Part shown: positions 47,248 to 56,591 of the stretch, piece by piece | Numbering within the stretch: position 1 is the first letter of the stretch | Layout of the letters: every line of letters starts with the position of its first letter | Assembly (NCBI GenBank): GCA_027493945.1 | Contig: JAOSJU010000001.1 | Location: 806,001 to 870,000 of the forward strand | DNA: 64,000 nt | Direction of reading: 5' to 3' | DNA from: Burkholderiaceae bacterium | Lineage (GTDB): Bacteria; Pseudomonadota; Gammaproteobacteria; Burkholderiales; Burkholderiaceae_E | The notes under the pieces: model-generated | Seen by the model: only the letters and a program-made list of their open reading frames with translations | The model's database searches: none | Told to the model about the DNA's origin: nothing | Position numbers and translations under genes: made by a program

Positions 47248-47891
47248 TCAGTCGATGTCGCGGATGGTCTTGTGCGGCAGGAACAGGCCGTGACCGAGAT
47301 GGCGTTCGCCGCCGAGTCCGCGCTCCTGCATCGCCAGCGAATCCTCGGGGTGCAGCTCGTGGAGCACGACTTCGGCGCCGGCAAGCGGCACGCCGCCCAC
47401 CCTCAGCGTGTGGATTCTGCCGCAGATGAAGCGCGGCGGCATGCCGAGTTCGGCAAGCATCGCCTCGACCGCCTGCTCGTGCGCCAGCGCATCGGCAGCG
47501 CCGGTGGCCACGAAATGGGCCGACAGCGTCGGAAACGGCTCGAGCAGGCGCGGTCGCGCTTCGCCGATCGACAGCCGCTCGCCGCCCACCTCGAGCGCCT
47601 GCCCTTCGAGCCGCATCGCGTCGTCCAGGCGGCGCCGGGGCAGCCGCAGCACGAGCCGGGCGCGCCGCGACAGCAGCAGCAGCCCCCGTCGCAGACCGAC
47701 CCGCGGATCGCGTGCACGCCGACCTCCTGCTCGTCGGCGAGCCAGGGCAGGCTTCCGAGCAGCGCCTCCCAGAGCGACAGTCCGTAGTCGAGCGGCAGCC
47801 GCGCGGCAGACATCGCGAACACCAGGTCGAACGCTCGCTCGCTGGTGCCGCTGCCCGGCGGCAGCTGCAACGGAAACGCAGGCAGGCTCAC
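47248..47891 (-). CDS. Cas6/Cmx6-like RAMP protein in sulfur cluster (frame break)
   Basis: About 214 aa. The first half has FDLVFAMSAARLPLDYGLSL then LPWLADEQEVGVHAIRG; after a five-G run (47683-47687) the second frame gives LLLLSRRARLVLRLPRRRLD, FPTLSAHFVATGAADAL and the glycine-rich end QERGLGGERHLGHGLFLPHK. This is the layout of the type I-MYXAN Cas6/Cmx6 family (RAMP fold). No CRISPR array or other cas gene exists in the window. GTG 47891 overlaps the upstream stop (GTGA, 47888-47891). Nuclease activity is uncertain; role in the sulfur cluster is unknown. Confidence 0.7.
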
Positions 47892-48118
47892 TCGGCTCGC
47901 CCGCCCGGCTGGGCCTGCGCCCAGCGGGCCATTGCCTCGCCCCATGCCCGTGCCGTGCCCGGGTCGAGGTCGAAGATGGTGAAGCGCCGCCCCTCGCGGA
48001 TGCGAACGCGCAGCATGCTCATGCCGCCGGCGGCGAAATCGATCTGCTGCAACTCGATCTCCTGGCCGCCGAGCGGCACCTGCAGCTGCTGCAAAGTGGT
48101 AACGGTGAACTTGTCCAT
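47888..48118 (-). CDS. Small unknown protein, first gene of leftward sulfur cluster
   Basis: 76 aa, no recognised domain. Reads MDKFTVTTLQQLQVPLGG and continues with LRVRIREGRRFTIFDLDPGT and AWGEAMARWAQAQ: a beta-rich protein with a C-terminal helix, no signal peptide, no cysteine. Translationally coupled to the Cmx6-like gene by a 4-nt overlap and divergent from dsrA, so it is the leader gene of the cluster and its promoter region is shared with dsr. Confidence 0.75.
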   Translation of the reverse strand: MDKFTVTTLQQLQVPLGGQEIELQQIDFAAGGMSMLRVRIREGRRFTIFDLDPGTARAWGEAMARWAQAQPGGRAE

Positions 48119-48181
48119 GTCGTGTGCGGATTGGGCATTCTGCCGCGCGCGGCGTCCATAACCAGTGGCGGTGATCGACCC

Positions 48182-48196
48182 TACCCCAAACGGGTA
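48182..48196. promoter_or_regulatory. Palindromic operator candidate in dsr divergent promoter
   Basis: TACCCCAAACGGGTA, a perfect TACCC-N5-GGGTA dyad, in the 225-bp gap (48119-48343) between the leftward cluster and dsrA. A 13/15 match is found at 63818-63832, upstream of the histidine-kinase gene. The half-site resembles NarL/FixJ-type heptamers (TACYYMT). The rest of the gap holds no other assignable element. Confidence 0.5.
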
Positions 48197-48343
48197 GCTG
48201 CCCTCCCCCCTCATGCCGACAAGAATAGCCGCGCAGGGGGATGGCCGCAGGAGCACGCGCTTTCGTAGGATCGTCCCATCGCCTGCCCCACACATTGACC
48301 TGGCGGTCACGCGCCACTCCCGGCGCGTTCGGAGGAGATGCCC

Positions 48344-49639
48344 ATGGCAAAGAAAATGCACGACACGCCGATGCTCGACCAGCTCGAGACCGGCCCCTGG
48401 CCCAGCTTCGTCACCGGCCTGAAGAAGGTCGCGCAGGACAGCGACTACATGGTCGACGTGCTCGGCCATCTCGAAGCCTCCTACAAGGACATCAAGGGCT
48501 ACTGGAAGGGCGGCACGATCAGCGTGTTCGGCTATGGCGGCGGGGTCATCCCGCGCTTCACCGAACTGAAGGACGAGAACGGCAAGCCGAGGTTCCCCGA
48601 CGCGGCCGAATTCCACACCCTGCGCATCATGCCGCCTCCCGGCATGCACTACACCACCGACATCCTGCGCAAGATGACCGACATCTGGGAACGCCACGGC
48701 TCCGGCCTGATCGCGTTTCACGGGCAGTCGGGCGACATCATGTTCCAGGGCGCCACGTCGGCCAACGTGCAGCCGGCGTTCGACGAGATCAACGAGCTCG
48801 GCTTCGACCTCGGCGGCGCCGGGCCGTCGGTGCGCACGTCGATGTCGTGCGTGGGCGCCGCGCGCTGCGAGCAGTCGTGCTTCGACGAGGGGCGCGCGCA
48901 CCGCAAGGTGGTCAACACCTTCCTCGACGAGATGCATCGCCCCGCGCTGCCGTACAAGTTCAAGTTCAAGTTCTCGGGTTGCCCGAACGACTGCATGAAC
49001 TCGGTGCAGCGCTCCGACATGGCGGTCATCGGCACCTGGCGCGACAACATCCGCACCGACGAAGAGCTGGCGCGCAAGTGGTTCGCGAAGCACGGCATGC
49101 ACGAGCTGGTGAGCGACGTCGTCACGCGCTGCCCGACCAGGACGATCCAGATCAAGCCGATCGACCAGGTCAAGTCCGGCCCCACCATCTCCAGCGTCAA
49201 GCTCGACGACCAGAACGCGCTCGAGATCGACAACCGCGACTGCGTGCGCTGCATGCACTGCATCAACGTCATGACCGGCGCGCTGGCCCCCGGCAAGGAC
49301 AAGGGCGCGACGATCCTGGTGGGCGGCAAGCGCACGCTGAAGATCGGCGACCTGATGGGCACCGTGATCGTGCCCTTCATGAAGCTCGAGACCGAGGAAG
49401 ACATGGACAACCTCGTCGACCTCGGCCAGCGCGTGATCGACTTCTTCGCCGACAACGCGCTCGAGCACGAGCGCACCGGCGAGATGATCGAGCGCATCGG
49501 CCTGGTCAACTTCCTCGACGGCATCGGCATCGAAGCGGATCCGAACATGGTCTCCACGCCGCGCACCAACCCGTTCGTGCGCATGGACGGGTGGGACGAC
49601 GAGGTCGCGAAGATCAACGCGCGCAAGAGCGCCGCCTGA
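48344..49639 (+). CDS. dsrA: Reverse dissimilatory sulfite reductase, alpha subunit
   Basis: 431 aa. In the oxidative direction DsrAB converts sulfur delivered by DsrC to sulfite in the cytoplasm. Sirohaem/[4Fe-4S] ligands are in SCVGAARCEQSC and SGCPNDC; the inserted ferredoxin domain has DCVRCMHCINVM. GGAGGAG at 48331-48337 touches the ATG at 48338 but is well spaced for ATG 48344, so MAKKMHDTPMLDQ is the start. First gene of the operon dsrABEFHCMKLJOPNR. Confidence 0.97.
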   Translation: MAKKMHDTPMLDQLETGPWPSFVTGLKKVAQDSDYMVDVLGHLEASYKDIKGYWKGGTISVFGYGGGVIPRFTELKDENGKPRFPDAAEFHTLRIMPPPGMHYTTDILRKMTDIWERHGSGLIAFHGQSGDIMFQGATSANVQPAFDEINELGFDLGGAGPSVRTSMSCVGAARCEQSCFDEGRAHRKVVNTFLDEMHRPALPYKFKFKFSGCPNDCMNSVQRSDMAVIGTWRDNIRTDEELARKWFAKHGMHELVSDVVTRCPTRTIQIKPIDQVKSGPTISSVKLDDQNALEIDNRDCVRCMHCINVMTGALAPGKDKGATILVGGKRTLKIGDLMGTVIVPFMKLETEEDMDNLVDLGQRVIDFFADNALEHERTGEMIERIGLVNFLDGIGIEADPNMVSTPRTNPFVRMDGWDDEVAKINARKSAA

Positions 49640-49683
49640 GCACGCCCGGGCGACCAGGCGAACGAACCGGAGGAACGACGACG

Positions 49684-50794
49684 ATGGACCAGGCTGTGGC
49701 AACCCAGGCCGCCAAGGCGGCCCCCCAGACGCCGCGACGCGCCAAAGAGACCGGCGTCCCGGACAACAAGCAGTTCATGCACCCCACGTTGCTGCGCAAC
49801 TCCGGCAACTGGAAATACCACGACCGCCCGAGGCCCGGCGTGCTGCATCACGTCTCGCACACCGGCGAGCAGATCTGGACGGTGCGCGCCGGCACCGAGC
49901 GCCAGATGGGCCTGCCGACGATCCGCAAGCTGTGCGACATCGCCGACCAGTACGCCGACGGCTACGTGCGCTTCACGATCCGCTCGAACATCGAGTTCAT
50001 GGTGGCCGACGAGAAGAAGGTCGCCCCGCTGATCCAGGCGCTCCAGTCCAACGGCTTCCCGGTGGGCGGCACCGGCAACTCGGTCACCATGATTTCGCAC
50101 ACGCAGGGCTTCCTGCACTGCGACATCCCGGGCACCGACGCGTCGGGCGTGGTCAAGGCACTGATGGACGAGCTCTACGAGGAGTTCACCCACGAGGACA
50201 TGCCCAACCGCGTGCACATGTCGACCTCCTGCTGCGAGATCAACTGCGGCGGCCAGGCCGACATCGCGATCATCATGCAGCACACCAAGCCGCCGTTCAT
50301 CAACCATGACCTGGTGGCGAACGTCTGCGAACGCCCCGCCGTGGTGGCGCGCTGCCCGGTCGCCGCGATCCGCCCGGCGCTGGTCAATGGCAAGCCCTCG
50401 CTCGGAAGTCGACGAGAAGAAATGCATCTGCTGCGGCGCCTGCTATCCGCCGTGCCCGCCGATGCAGATCAACCACGCCGAGTACTCGAAGTTCTCGGTC
50501 TGGGTCGGCGGCAAGAACTCCAACGCGCGCGGCAAGCCCACCTTCATGAAAATGGTGACCAGCGGCCTGCCCAACAACCCGCCGCGCTGGCCCGAGGTCG
50601 GCGAGGTGGTGCGCAAGATCCTGTACACCTACAAGGACGACGCGCGTCCCTGGGAGCGCATGGCCGACTGGATCGAGCGCATCGGCTGGCCGCGCTTCTT
50701 CGAGAAGACCGGGCTGCCGTTCACCAAGTACCTGATCGACGACTGGCGCGGCTCGCGGTCGAGCCTGAACGCCTCGACCCACATCCGCTTCTGA
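49684..50794 (+). CDS. dsrB: Reverse dissimilatory sulfite reductase, beta subunit (frame break)
   Basis: ~369 aa. Cofactor-binding cysteines STSCCEINCGG (~residues 180-190) and ferredoxin insertion KKCICCGACYPPCPPMQ. An extra G at 50404-50405 breaks the frame between NGKPSL and EVDEKKCICC; the second half, including VGGKNSNARGKPTFMKMV, resumes immediately. A broken dsrB in an otherwise perfect 14-gene operon is improbable, so I treat it as a sequencing error. GGAGGAACGACG precedes ATG 49684. Confidence 0.96.
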
Positions 50795-50808
50795 GGTTCG
50801 GCGCGCCA

Positions 50809-51168
50809 ATGAAGTTCGGCATTCTGGTCAACGAAGGGCCCTACCAGCATCAGGCCAGCGATTCGGCCTATCTGTTCTGCAGGGCCGCGATCGCCAAGGG
50901 TCACGAGGTCAGCCGCGTGTTCTTCTACCACGACGGGGTGAACAACTCCACGCGGCTCACCGAGCCGCCGCAGGACGACCGCAACGTCGTCGCGCGGTGG
51001 TCGAAGCTGGCGGAAGATCACGGCGTCGACCTGGTTGTCTGCGTGGCCGCGGCGCTGCGCCGCGGCATCAAGGACGAAGTGCTGGCGCCCGGCTTCCGCA
51101 TCTCCGGCCTCGGCCAGCTGGTCGAGGCCGGCATCGAGGCCGACCGCCTCGTCACCTTCGGAGACTGA
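50809..51168 (+). CDS. dsrE: Sulfur relay protein DsrE
   Basis: 119 aa, TusD-like subunit of the DsrE2F2H2 hexamer. The active Cys78 is present in DLVVCVAAALRRGI, so it can carry a persulfide and hand it to DsrC. Presence of dsrEFH marks the oxidative (reverse) Dsr pathway. Confidence 0.95.
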   Translation: MKFGILVNEGPYQHQASDSAYLFCRAAIAKGHEVSRVFFYHDGVNNSTRLTEPPQDDRNVVARWSKLAEDHGVDLVVCVAAALRRGIKDEVLAPGFRISGLGQLVEAGIEADRLVTFGD

Positions 51169-51176
51169 GGCGCACG

Positions 51177-51542
51177 ATGTCCGCGCACAAGAAATTCATG
51201 TTCGTGAACCGCAAGGCGCCCTACGGCACGGTCTACGCGCTCGAGTCGCTCGAAGTCGTGCTGATCACCGCCGCGTTCGACCAGGACGTTTCGCTGGCGT
51301 TCGTGGACGACGGCGTCTACCAGCTCAAGCGTGGCATGCAGACGAAGGGGATCGAGACCAAGAATTTCTCGCCCACCTACCGCGCGCTCGACGGCTACGA
51401 CGTGGAAAAGCTCTACGTCGAACGCGAGTCGCTCGAGGCGCGCGGCCTGGCCGAGGAAGACCTGCTGGTCGACGTCACGGTTCTCGATCGCGACGAAATG
51501 TCCGCCCTGATGCAGGAGCAGGACGTGGTGTTGAGCTTCTAG
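51177..51542 (+). CDS. dsrF: Sulfur relay protein DsrF
   Basis: 121 aa, TusC-like structural subunit (FMFVNRKAPYGTVYALESLE at the N-terminus; FVDDGVYQLKRGMQTKGIE). It has no cysteine, consistent with a structural rather than carrier role. ATG 51177 lies 8 bp after dsrE. Confidence 0.95.
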   Translation: MSAHKKFMFVNRKAPYGTVYALESLEVVLITAAFDQDVSLAFVDDGVYQLKRGMQTKGIETKNFSPTYRALDGYDVEKLYVERESLEARGLAEEDLLVDVTVLDRDEMSALMQEQDVVLSF

Positions 51543-51558
51543 CAGCGAGGCCCGGCGA

Positions 51559-51855
51559 ATGCTTCACATCGTCAACAAGTCGCCCACCGACGGCAGCGCG
51601 TTCGACAGCGCGCTGCGGCTCTCCGGACAGGGCGCGTTGCTGCTGATCGAGGATGCGGTGTACGCCGCCACGCGGGGCAACCCTGCCGAGGCGCGCATCC
51701 AGGGTGCCCTCGATCGGCTGAAGGTCTACGTGCTCGCGCCCGATCTCGAAGCGCGCGGCATGGCCGACCGCCTGAGCGAAGGCGTAACCGCGGTCGATTA
51801 CGGCGGTTTCGTCGACCTGGTCGCCGAACACCCGAACTGCCAGTCGTGGCTCTAG
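51559..51855 (+). CDS. dsrH: Sulfur relay protein DsrH without the N-terminal cysteine
   Basis: 98 aa, TusB-like third subunit (MLHIVNKSPTDGSAFDSALR, LLIEDAVYAA). In several DsrH proteins a Cys stands about residue 20 in the DSCLRF context; here the sequence is DSALRL. The only Cys is near the C-terminus (HPNCQSWL). The hexamer should still form; the sulfur path probably relies on DsrE Cys78. Confidence 0.93.
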   Translation: MLHIVNKSPTDGSAFDSALRLSGQGALLLIEDAVYAATRGNPAEARIQGALDRLKVYVLAPDLEARGMADRLSEGVTAVDYGGFVDLVAEHPNCQSWL

Positions 51856-51901
51856 CACGCTGGCCCATCCATCATCAAGGCATATTCTGGGGGAGACTGA
51901 C

Positions 51902-52237
51902 ATGGCTACTCTCGACGTCCAAGGCAAGCAGGTCGAAATCGACGAGGAAGGTTACCTCGTCAATCTGGCCGACTGGGACGAGGACATCGCCGGCGAAATC
52001 GCCAAGGCCGAGAACATCGACATGAGCGAGTCGCACTGGGAGGTGGTGAACTTCCTGCGCGAGTACTACGACGAGTTCCAGATCGCCCCGGCGGTGCGCG
52101 TGCTCACCAAGGCGATCGGCAAGAAGCTCGGACCCGACAAGGGCAACAGCCAGTACCTGTACGAGCTGTTCCCCTACGGCCCGGCCAAGCAGGCCTGCAA
52201 GATCGCCGGCCTGCCCAAGCCGACCGGGTGCGTCTGA
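51902..52237 (+). CDS. dsrC: Sulfur carrier DsrC
   Basis: 111 aa. Both conserved cysteines are present on the flexible C-terminal arm: Cys99 (CysB) in KQACKIAG and Cys110 (CysA) in PTGCV at the end. Persulfurated DsrC is the substrate of DsrAB and is recycled by DsrMKJOP. Leader TGGGGGAGAC precedes ATG 51902, identical to that of the paralogue at 43574, and CATATTCT just upstream could be a -10, so dsrC may have its own promoter. Confidence 0.97.
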   Translation: MATLDVQGKQVEIDEEGYLVNLADWDEDIAGEIAKAENIDMSESHWEVVNFLREYYDEFQIAPAVRVLTKAIGKKLGPDKGNSQYLYELFPYGPAKQACKIAGLPKPTGCV

Positions 52238-52315
52238 GAGCCCGCGGGCGACGCGCGCGGCCCGGCGGCCGCGCCGCGCGCGACGCTGGCCCGTGAACGC
52301 CGCCAGGAGGAGACA

Positions 52316-53048
52316 ATGCCGGCCTCGACCGCATTCTTCGCGGTGCTGTTCTATTTCGCGACCGCGGTCTGCGTGGCCGGGCTGGTGGTGCGCATCGTCG
52401 GTTACGCGCGCACGCCGGCGCCGTTGAAGATTCCCACCACGCCGGCCCCCACCACGGGCACGGGCGTCGCGCTGCGCATGCTGCGCGAAGTCGTCTTCTT
52501 CGAGAGCCTGTTCAAGGGCAACCTCTGGACCTGGGCGTTCGGCTGGATCTTCCACGTCAGCCTGGCGCTGGTGCTCGCCCGGCACCTGCGCTATTTCACC
52601 GAACCGGTCTGGGGCTGGGTCGCCTTCGTCCAGCCGTTCGGCCTCTATGCCGCATTCGCGATGGCCATCGGCCTGGCCGGGCTGTGGGCGCGCCGGTTCC
52701 TGGTCGAGCGGGTGCGCTACATCTCCACGCCCTCCGACCACCTGATGCTCGCGCTGCTGCTGGCGATCGCCGCCTCGGGTCTGTCGATGAAGTACCTGTT
52801 CCACACCGACATCGTCGGCGTGAAGGCGTTCTTCCTCGGCCTGATGGTCTTCGACTGGCAGCCGCTGCCGGCCAGCGCCCCGCTCTACCTGCACCTGCTG
52901 CTGGTGGCGTCGCTGATGATCATCTTCCCGTTCTCCAAGCTGCTGCACGCGCCGGGGCTGTTCTTCTCGCCGTCGCGCAACCAGGTCGACAATCCCCGCG
53001 AGTCGCGGCACCTGGCGCCGTGGGCCGCGCGCCTCGGAGGAGCGCTGA
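52316..53048 (+). CDS. dsrM: DsrM, haem-b membrane subunit of DsrMKJOP
   Basis: ~243 aa, NarI-like with about five to six membrane helices (FFAVLFYFATAVCVAGLVVRIV, FGWIFHVSLALVLARHLRYF, LYLHLLLVASLMIIFPFSKLLHA) and His ligands for haem b. After HLAPWAARL the frame as given does not meet the TGA at 53046-53048; it runs on into dsrK. One missing base near 53030 would give the ending ASEER-stop at 53048, 3 bp before the dsrK ATG. The apparent DsrM-DsrK fusion is therefore probably not real. Confidence 0.88.
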
Positions 53049-53051
53049 GCG

Positions 53052-54592
53052 ATGGCCGCCGAAGTCAAGGCACCCGCGCTGCGCGAGTTCCCGGAGGTGT
53101 CTCCGGCGATCGTGCCGGGCGCGATGGCCGCGAGCCGCCCGTACCGGCCGCCGAGAAGATGAACGAGGCGCTCGGCTTTCCGGGCAAGGTCTCCGACGAC
53201 TGGCCGGCGGTGCACGACAAGGCGATCGCGCACATGGGCACGCTGCTCCAGCGCTACCGCTCGCTCAAGGTCTACCTCGACGCCTGCGTGCATTGCGGCG
53301 CGTGCACCGACAAGTGCCATTACTTCCTCGGTACCGGCGACCCGAAGAACATGCCGGTGGCGCGCCAGGACCTGATGCGCAGCGTCTATCGGCGCTACTT
53401 CACGCTGGCGGGCAAGCTGGTGCCGAAACTCGTCGGCGCGCGCGACCTCACGCGCGAAGTGCTCGACGAGTGGTACACCTACTACAACCAGTGCTCGGAG
53501 TGCAGGCGCTGCTCGGTGTTCTGCCCATACGGCATCGACACCGCCGAGATCACGATGGCCGGGCGCGAGATCCTCGATGCGGTCGGTTACGGCCAGAAGT
53601 ACAGCAACGAAATCATCGGCAAGGTCCACAGGATCGGCAACAACCTCGGGCTGCCCGGCCCGGCGCTCGTCGACACGCTCGAGGGGCTCGAGGAAGACGT
53701 CAAGGAAGAGACCGGCGTCGACGTGCGCTATCCGCTCGACCAGAAGGGCGCCGAGGTACTGCTGATCACCCCGTCGGCGGACTTCTTCGCCGAGCCCCAC
53801 GTCGAAAGCCTGATCGGCTACGGCAAGGTGTTCCATGCCGCCGGAGTCAGCTGGACGATGTCGTCGTATGCGTCGGAGGCTGCCAACTTCGGCATGTTCA
53901 TCGGCAACTACGACCAGATGCGCACGCTCGCGCTGCGCATCCGCGAGGCGGCGCTCGAACTGGGCGTCAAGCGCATCGTCGTCGGCGAGTGCGGCCACGC
54001 CTGGCGCGTCGCCTACAGCTTCTGGAACACGCTCGCCGGAATCGGCGCCGGTGCGAAAGACCCTTTCGCGCTGCAGCTGCAGAGCCAGCTCGACATGCGC
54101 TACCGGCAGCCGATGCACATCTGCGAGTTCACCTGGGATCTCATCCAGCGCGGCGCGCTCACGCTCGACAAGGAAGCCAACGACCACCGCGTCGTCACCT
54201 TCCACGACAGCTGCAACGTCGCGCGCGCCTCGCGGATGGGCGACACGCCAGGCGGCCAGTTCGAGATCCCGCGCGCGATCGTGCGCGCCACGGTCAATCG
54301 TTTTCACGAAATGGCGCCGGGAACCACGCACGAGCAGACCTTCTGCTGCGGAGGCGGCGGCGGCGTGCTCACCGACGAGCTGATCGACCTGCGCGTCAAG
54401 GGCGCCCTACCCCGCATGGAGGCGCTCGAGCGGGTCGTGAAGGACCACGGCGTGAACTTCATGGCGACGATCTGCGCGATCTGCAAGGCGCAGTTCACGA
54501 AGGTGCTGCCGTACTACGGCTTCAAGATGGGAATGGTGGGCGGCGTGCACCAGCTGGTGAGCACCGCGATCCGGCTGGGCGCGAAATCCTGA
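53052..54592 (+). CDS. dsrK: DsrK, HdrD-like iron-sulfur subunit (frame break near start)
   Basis: ~513 aa. ATG 53052 reads MAAEVKAPALREFPEVSPAI to YRPP in one frame; a missing base near 53153 moves it to the frame EKMNEALGFPGKVSDDW onwards. Ferredoxin motifs CVHCGACTDKCHYFL and CSECRRCSVFCPYG; CCG-type non-cubane cluster region CCGGGGGVLTDE and CGHAWRVAYSFW. DsrK oxidises/reduces DsrC thiols on the cytoplasmic face and passes electrons to DsrM. Confidence 0.93.
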
Positions 54593-54628
54593 CGCGCCAT
54601 CCGACTACTGCTTCGGAGAACACGCACA

Positions 54629-56581
54629 ATGTCGACGAACGCTGATCAACCGGTCGAGAAAGTCAACTATCGACGCTTCGAGGATGGCGATCACACGTGG
54701 AAGGACTTCCGCAAGAAGATCTTCGACGCCGACCATTCCCACAAGTGTCCGACCTACATCCAGTCGGCGCCTCCGTGCCAGGCCAGCTGCCCGGCCGGCG
54801 AGGACATCCGCGGCTACCTGAACATCGTGCGCGGCATCGAGAAGCCGCCGAAAGGCATGCCGGTCTTCGAATACGCCTGGCGCCGGCTCACCGAAGCCAA
54901 CCCGTTCCCGTCGGTGATGGGCCGCGTGTGCCCGGCGCCGTGCGAAACCGGCTGCAACCGCAACGCGCTCGAAGACCACGTCGGCATCAACTCGGTCGAG
55001 CATTTCCTCGGCGACTACGCCAACCGCAACGGCCTGAAGTACGTGAAGCCCGAGAACTCCACCGGCAAGAAGGTCGCGGTGATCGGCGGCGGCCCCGCCG
55101 GCCTGTCGGCGGCCTACCAGCTGGCGCTCAGGGGCCACGCGGTCACGATCTTCGATGACCACGAGGAACTGGGCGGCATGATGCGCTACGGCATCCCCGG
55201 TTTTCGCACTCCGCGCGATGTGCTCGACGCCGAGATCGACCGCATCCTCGAGTTGGGCATCCAGACGCGGATGAAGTGCCGCATCGGCACCGACGTGACG
55301 ATGGACGAACTGCGACGCGACTTCGACGCGGTGTTCCTCGGACTGGGCGCGCAGGGGGGCCGCGCGCTGCCGGTGAAGGACGGCGAGGCGCCGAACGTGG
55401 TCACCGCCACCGCGTTCCTGCGAGCCTTCAATGACGGGCGGCTGCGCCACGTCGGCAAGCGCGTGGTGGTGGTCGGAGGCGGCGACACCTCGATCGACGT
55501 AGCCACCGTCGCGCGGCGCCTGGGCCACCTCGCGAGCTCGAAGCCGACCGACTTCGAGTCGGCGATCAGCGGGCAGATGGCCCACGACGTGGCCGACGTG
55601 TCGGCCAAGCAGGGCGCAGACGTGGTGCTCACCTCGGTGTTCCCGATCGAGAAGATGCAGGCGAACCGGCACGAGATCGAGCAGGCGCAGGCCGAGGACA
55701 TCCACATCCGCGGCGGCCTGGTGCCGCTGGCGCTGGTCAAGGGCCCGGACGGGCGCGCCACCGCGTTGCGCGTCGCGAGGTGCGAAGCGAAGATGGCCGG
55801 CGGCAAGCTCGAGATCAAGGTGATCGACGGCACCGAGGAAGACATTCCCGCCGACCTGATCGTCTCGGCGATCGGACAGGCGGTCGACTTCACCGGCCTG
55901 GAGATGTTCGACAACGGCCGCGGCGCGGTCAACGCCGACCGCAGCTACCAGGTGAAAGACCAGCCCGGCGTGTTCGCCGGCGGCGACGTGATCCGGCCGC
56001 ACCTGCTGACCACCGCGATCGGCCATGGCGCGATCGCCGCCGACGGCATCGACCGCTTCCTGTTGGGCGAGGAAGCCCACAAGCGCCCGAAGATCGACGT
56101 GCACCACTTCGACCTGATGCGCAAGCACATCGAACAAGGCCTGGCGGTGGGCGAGATCCACGAGCCGACCTGGGGCACCGACACGAGCAAGGGTGCGCTG
56201 CACAACTACGACGACCGCTCCGAGCGCTACGTGATCCCGCACGAGGAGCTGTTCCTCGGGCACTTCGGCTACACGCCGCGGGTCAAGCGCAAGTTCATCA
56301 CGCTCACGAAAGAGAGCGCGCTGGGCAACTTCGAGGAGCGCATCGAGGCGCTCAGCGAAGCCGAGGTGGTCGCCGAGGCCAAGCGCTGCATGAGCTGCGG
56401 CCAGTGCTTCGAGTGCGACAACTGCGTGGTGTATTGCCCGCAGACCGCGGTCAAGCGGGTGCCGAAGAAGGAGGCAACGATGGGCCGCTACGTCTACACC
56501 GACTACGACCGGTGCATCGGCTGCCACATCTGCGCCGACGTCTGCCCCACCGGCTACATCCAGATGGGACTGGGCGAGTAA
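54629..56581 (+). CDS. dsrL: DsrL, NAD(P)H:acceptor oxidoreductase
   Basis: 650 aa. N-terminal GltD-like cysteine domain (CQASCPAGEDIRGYL, CPAPCETGCNRNA), FAD site VAVIGGGPAGLSAAYQLA (~residue 149), NAD(P) site VVVVGGGDTSIDVA (~279), and a C-terminal ferredoxin region (CMSCGQCFECDNC, CIGCHICADVCPTG). DsrL accepts electrons from DsrAB during sulfur oxidation and reduces NAD(P)+. Intact frame. Confidence 0.96.
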   Translation: MSTNADQPVEKVNYRRFEDGDHTWKDFRKKIFDADHSHKCPTYIQSAPPCQASCPAGEDIRGYLNIVRGIEKPPKGMPVFEYAWRRLTEANPFPSVMGRVCPAPCETGCNRNALEDHVGINSVEHFLGDYANRNGLKYVKPENSTGKKVAVIGGGPAGLSAAYQLALRGHAVTIFDDHEELGGMMRYGIPGFRTPRDVLDAEIDRILELGIQTRMKCRIGTDVTMDELRRDFDAVFLGLGAQGGRALPVKDGEAPNVVTATAFLRAFNDGRLRHVGKRVVVVGGGDTSIDVATVARRLGHLASSKPTDFESAISGQMAHDVADVSAKQGADVVLTSVFPIEKMQANRHEIEQAQAEDIHIRGGLVPLALVKGPDGRATALRVARCEAKMAGGKLEIKVIDGTEEDIPADLIVSAIGQAVDFTGLEMFDNGRGAVNADRSYQVKDQPGVFAGGDVIRPHLLTTAIGHGAIAADGIDRFLLGEEAHKRPKIDVHHFDLMRKHIEQGLAVGEIHEPTWGTDTSKGALHNYDDRSERYVIPHEELFLGHFGYTPRVKRKFITLTKESALGNFEERIEALSEAEVVAEAKRCMSCGQCFECDNCVVYCPQTAVKRVPKKEATMGRYVYTDYDRCIGCHICADVCPTGYIQMGLGE

Positions 56582-56591
56582 GGGCGCGCAG

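Noticed and set aside
47248..47891. Part of a CRISPR-Cas locus
   Set aside because: No array, Cas1/Cas2 or effector genes nearby; all neighbours concern sulfur metabolism.
52316..54592. A genuine DsrM-DsrK fusion protein
   Set aside because: The connecting stretch is nonsense in the fused frame but a good DsrK N-terminus in another frame.
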